From positions 1 through 27,684 of IMG/VR virus record IMGVR_UViG_3300025127_000203: a DNA stretch of 27,684 nucleotides, one strand, 5' to 3'. The notes under the pieces are model-generated. The model was given only the letters and a program-made list of their open reading frames with translations, searched no databases and was not told where the DNA came from. The translations under genes were made by a program, and so were the position numbers. This stretch comes from a virus. Below, in pieces: positions 25,091 through 27,684 of the stretch. Each line of letters opens with the position of its first letter. The stretch's first letter is position 1.

Positions 25091-26056
25091 ATGGGAACCC
25101 TCAATTGTACAAATGTTAATGCCACACAGGTGACTGTCGGAACTGGTGGTGTTGCTTTCCAAGATGGCTCCAGTATGACTTCTGCTCAGACAGGAACTTT
25201 GAATGATCTGAACAACGTATCTGCTGGTTCGCCCTCAACTGGACAATTCCTTCAATGGAATGGTTCAAATTGGGTCAATGCAACAGTTCAGCAAGGTATT
25301 GAATCTGGAACTAGGTCTCAAAGACCTTCAAGTAATCAGTTAACAACTTTCCGTTGGAATACTGAAACTCAAGTTCATGAATCATACTTTGATTATGGTG
25401 GAGAAAACAACGTAGCAGGTTGGCACGCTGTTGGTGGTCGTCAACTAATTGCACACGCACAAAGAAAGGATGCTTGGAGTAGTTTTGACTTATTTTGGGG
25501 TCAATCAGTAAGTAGAACCTCTGGTAGATACGCTGGTTATGAGATCATGATCTCATTATTTGAACCCAATGGTGGTAACGGAGAATATTATATGCGTTTC
25601 ATTCGTGGTAATGGTAGCGTAGATAATGGTGGAAGATACTACCATACTGTTAGATCACACCATATTAATGATGGTTTCCCAAGAAACAACGAAAACGGAC
25701 AAGACCTAATTAGACTTATCAACTCTGATAACTCATATGACTTAGGTTCAAACGGAGAATCCTCATTCGTTTATCGTATGTTTGTTGGTAATACACCCAA
25801 CAGTAGTACATGTAACTACTGGGCATATTGTATTGAGGGTGGTGGATACTCAAACCAAGGTGGACAGAGAATCCATATTGGTGGTAACTGGAGATGTGAC
25901 CACGCAGAATCAAACTCATACCCAATTAACGGAATCCAAATGATTTGTAATAGAAACATGAGGAACGTTGGTCAAGGTGTGAACTGTATAATTAGTGTCA
26001 TGGGAGTTTCTGGATTTGAAGGTGCAGAACTTTATGACTCATATATGCAACCATAA
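25091..26056 (+). CDS. Putative distal tail fibre / receptor-binding protein
   Basis: The 321-residue protein opens MGTLNCTNVNATQVTVGTGG, a form shared by phage fibre proteins. Residues 37-66 (LNDLNNVSAGSPSTGQFLQW, then NGSNWVNA) match the common fibre repeat with a W/Y-x-NG-x-x-W ending, and 78-116 (RPSSNQLTTFRWNTETQVHE, then GWHAVGG) repeat the module of the previous gene. The rest is an aromatic, Asn/Gly/His-rich domain with cysteines (YWAYCIEGGGYSNQGG; GGNWRCDHAE; MICNRNM; NCIISV), a composition fitting a host-contact tip. An AAGG ribosome site and two late promoter elements lie upstream. Confidence 0.65.
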   Translation: MGTLNCTNVNATQVTVGTGGVAFQDGSSMTSAQTGTLNDLNNVSAGSPSTGQFLQWNGSNWVNATVQQGIESGTRSQRPSSNQLTTFRWNTETQVHESYFDYGGENNVAGWHAVGGRQLIAHAQRKDAWSSFDLFWGQSVSRTSGRYAGYEIMISLFEPNGGNGEYYMRFIRGNGSVDNGGRYYHTVRSHHINDGFPRNNENGQDLIRLINSDNSYDLGSNGESSFVYRMFVGNTPNSSTCNYWAYCIEGGGYSNQGGQRIHIGGNWRCDHAESNSYPINGIQMICNRNMRNVGQGVNCIISVMGVSGFEGAELYDSYMQP

Positions 26057-26070
26057 CGAGGTATTAATCA

Positions 26071-26499
26071 ATGTCTATTCAAGTAGTTGAAGGAAACGTA
26101 ACAGGTCTGAGAGAAGTCTCAGATGAAGAAAAACTCGCATGGTGGCGAGAAAATATTGGGGGTCCTGAAGCATATGAGCATATTGCTGTTGATGGAACTA
26201 ATCCAGACACAGACTCTAACCTCATGGAAAAGAGAACTTGGTCAGAAGAAGAGTGGAAAACTTTTGTATTGAAGCATGGACACCACCCAGACACATATAA
26301 GTATGATTTATCTTATGTCGCTAATAGAAGAGCAGAATATCCTGATGAAACAGATCAAATGGGTGTCATATGGGACGTAATAAAAAAAATATCAGAGAGT
26401 GGAGTTGATATTGGACAAAGTGGAAAAGATATGCTACAATTATTTGAGGATATAAAAGCTAAATATCCTAAACCAGAAATACCAGACTCAACAGAGTAA
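26071..26499 (+). CDS. Small acidic protein, possibly fibre-associated chaperone
   Basis: The 142-residue acidic protein is preceded by a strong GAGGT site (26058-26062) and lies directly after the presumed fibre tip gene, where phages often encode fibre chaperones or caps. Residues 82-101 (YVANRRAEYPDETDQMGVIW) and 119-135 (KDMLQLFEDIKAKYPKP) fit a recurring pattern in tail-fibre-associated proteins, R..EYP...DQ.. .iW plus a terminal helix ending YPKP. The N-terminal part has a Trp-rich segment (LAWWRENIGG). Chaperone function is inference from position and pattern; homology is not certain. Confidence 0.6.
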   Translation: MSIQVVEGNVTGLREVSDEEKLAWWRENIGGPEAYEHIAVDGTNPDTDSNLMEKRTWSEEEWKTFVLKHGHHPDTYKYDLSYVANRRAEYPDETDQMGVIWDVIKKISESGVDIGQSGKDMLQLFEDIKAKYPKPEIPDSTE

Positions 26500-26505
26500 T
26501 CCTTT

Positions 26506-27186
26506 ATGGATCTATTTGCGACATATATTCATAGATTTCAAATCTATGATGATGATTTAGTGACCCAAATCATACAACACATTAAAAAACAACAAGAAGT
26601 TTCTGAAGCACAGAAACTTGAAGGCTCATGTAATAACGTATCAGGAGAGTATTCTGTACGTGGACATGGGTCTTTTCATTCTAAGGACGATCTTGCTGAA
26701 CTAGATACAGAGTGGTCAAAAAAACTTAGAGCATTATTGTATCAAGTTAGTTGTGATTATTGGTATCATTTTACCAACGCAACATTTTCGCCAGTTCCCT
26801 CAGAAGATGAATGTTCTATTCAATGTTGGGGAGTTGTTCTCAACAAAGGAGGAATATCACAGGTTCATTCACACCCCTGTTGTAAAATGGCAGGTGTTAT
26901 GTGGTTAGATGTTCCTGAGAGAATAGGTAAGAAAAGTGACAACGGACAGTTTCATGATGAAGGAACATTTTGTGTAAGAGACCCAAGACCTGCTGCTCAC
27001 ATGGATATTGCCATTGGTGGAGAGGTGTGTAGGTTCGTACCATCAGCAATGAAAGGTATGGTTTTTCCTAACTGGTTAGATCATTATGTTAATCCTCATT
27101 ATGGAGACGAAGATAGAATTTCTATCGCATGGAATACTGAGTGGAATCTCAAAAACAACTTTGGACTCATTAAATCAAACAACTAA
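26506..27186 (+). CDS. 2OG-Fe(II) oxygenase-like protein (2OG-FeII_Oxy_5 type)
   Basis: The 226-residue protein carries the family core: QVHSHPCCKMAGVMWLDVP with H121 and H123 as metal-site residues, a RDPRPA strand, NWLDHYVNPH with H193 as the distal histidine, and R204 in EDRISIAWN. An N-terminal helical part (to about residue 90) includes DTEWSKKLRALLYQ, shared with the gene that follows. Both begin MDLF, so they are tandem paralogues, more similar to each other than to the three oxygenases at 14597-16527. The substrate is unknown. Its place just after the fibre genes allows a role in modifying virion or host-surface components, which is speculation. Confidence 0.75.
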   Translation: MDLFATYIHRFQIYDDDLVTQIIQHIKKQQEVSEAQKLEGSCNNVSGEYSVRGHGSFHSKDDLAELDTEWSKKLRALLYQVSCDYWYHFTNATFSPVPSEDECSIQCWGVVLNKGGISQVHSHPCCKMAGVMWLDVPERIGKKSDNGQFHDEGTFCVRDPRPAAHMDIAIGGEVCRFVPSAMKGMVFPNWLDHYVNPHYGDEDRISIAWNTEWNLKNNFGLIKSNN

Positions 27187-27192
27187 TTTACT

Positions 27193-27684
27193 ATGGACTT
27201 ATTTCATACTCATGTGCATGAGATACAATTACAAGAAGCAGATACACTTTGGGATAATATCATCACTCATGTAAAAGAGGAACGAGAAAAAACCCCTCAT
27301 ACAAAACGAAATAGGTATTCTCTTACAGGAGAGAATTCATATCATTCAGAAGATAATTTATGTCAATTAGACACAGAGTGGTCGAAACAACTTAAATTGT
27401 TATGTTATAAAGCAACTGAAGATTTTGCACAAACAGAGAAGAAACCTTTATTGGCAATAGATAAAGTTTTTATAAATTGTTGGTGTATGATTATGGGTAG
27501 AGGTGCATACTCTATTCAACACTCACATCCTGGTGCCATTTATAGCGGTGTATTTTGGTTGCAAGTGCCTACTGAAATGCCAAGAGATCAAGGACAATTC
27601 GTAGTTGTTGACCCAAGACAAGGAGCAAGGTTATCAATGTATAATCCAGAGGGATTTGATGTTGCACCAACGAGGTCTCATGTT
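27193..27684 (+). CDS. 2OG-Fe(II) oxygenase-like protein, 3' end outside window
   Basis: An open frame from ATG 27193 (7 nt after the preceding stop) runs to the window edge, giving 164 residues without a stop. It parallels the upstream gene: MDLFHTHVHEIQL at the start, SYHSEDNLCQLDTEWSKQLK in the helical part, and QHSHPGAIYSGVFWLQVP with H110 and H112 at the metal site, then VVVDPRQGARL. The distal His and Arg lie beyond the window, so activity cannot be judged. It is a tandem duplicate, and further copies could follow. Confidence 0.75.
   Translation, partial: MDLFHTHVHEIQLQEADTLWDNIITHVKEEREKTPHTKRNRYSLTGENSYHSEDNLCQLDTEWSKQLKLLCYKATEDFAQTEKKPLLAIDKVFINCWCMIMGRGAYSIQHSHPGAIYSGVFWLQVPTEMPRDQGQFVVVDPRQGARLSMYNPEGFDVAPTRSHV

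Noticed and set aside
26459-26465. CTAAATA before the fourth oxygenase
   Set aside because: It lies inside the preceding coding region, 40 nt from the start and followed by TCC, unlike the other elements; probably chance.
1-27684. CRISPR arrays, tRNAs, insertion sequences, integrase or attachment sites
   Set aside because: No evenly spaced repeats, tRNA-like folds, transposase or integrase motifs were noticed on reading; the repeats seen are within fibre-type coding sequence.

Overview
This window is AT-rich, almost fully coding phage DNA. It reads as part of the tail/baseplate module of a T4-like cyanomyovirus, a contractile-tailed phage of marine Prochlorococcus or Synechococcus. The assignment rests on three things seen together: T4-type morphogenesis genes (gp4, gp26, a gp54-like protein, a gp27-like hub, the gp5 OB-fold); two cyanobacterial metabolic genes (a CP12-like Calvin-cycle regulator and a CpeT-family phycobiliprotein lyase); and repeated T4-type late promoters with the core (A/C)TAAATA, each about 20-27 nt before a start codon. 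No tRNA, rRNA, IS element or CRISPR array was seen, and no non-coding stretch exceeds 300 bases.

Layout. Positions 1-393 hold the 5' part of a minus-strand gene with a TTG start (possibly gp48-like), divergent from everything else. From 432 rightward come gp4 (head-completion nuclease), a tail-tube-fold protein (gp54-like), gp26, and gp51, which appears to be reached by a programmed -1 frameshift. Two very large, paralogous tape-measure-like proteins follow (2602-6060 and 6061-9216), the second carrying a zinc-peptidase (M15/LAS) signature. Next are a gp27-like hub protein, the cp12-cpeT pair, and the gp5 spike gene, in which no lysozyme domain is visible. A run of small genes (13737-14631) is interrupted by a perfect-consensus sigma70 promoter with an almost leaderless start. 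It is followed by three consecutive 2-oxoglutarate/Fe(II) oxygenase-like genes and a conserved protein of unknown role. From 17241 to 26056 are five structural and fibre proteins, most with their own late promoter. The window ends with a small probable fibre-associated protein and two tandem oxygenase paralogues, the last cut by the window edge.

How the genes fit together. The left half builds the central tail: tube initiation, hub, tape measure, spike, and a peptidoglycan-cutting activity. The right half builds the distal baseplate and fibres that contact the host. CP12 and CpeT sit among late structural genes and would act on host carbon fixation and light harvesting. The five oxygenase-like genes flank the fibre block; their substrates cannot be read from sequence. 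The strongest unusual signal is the gp26/gp51 junction: a slippery heptamer U UUU UUC, an adjacent zero-frame stop, a perfect 7-bp hairpin 9 nt downstream, and a second frame with no ATG before its conserved core. It lies directly upstream of the tape-measure genes, as in the lambda G/GT tail-chaperone arrangement.
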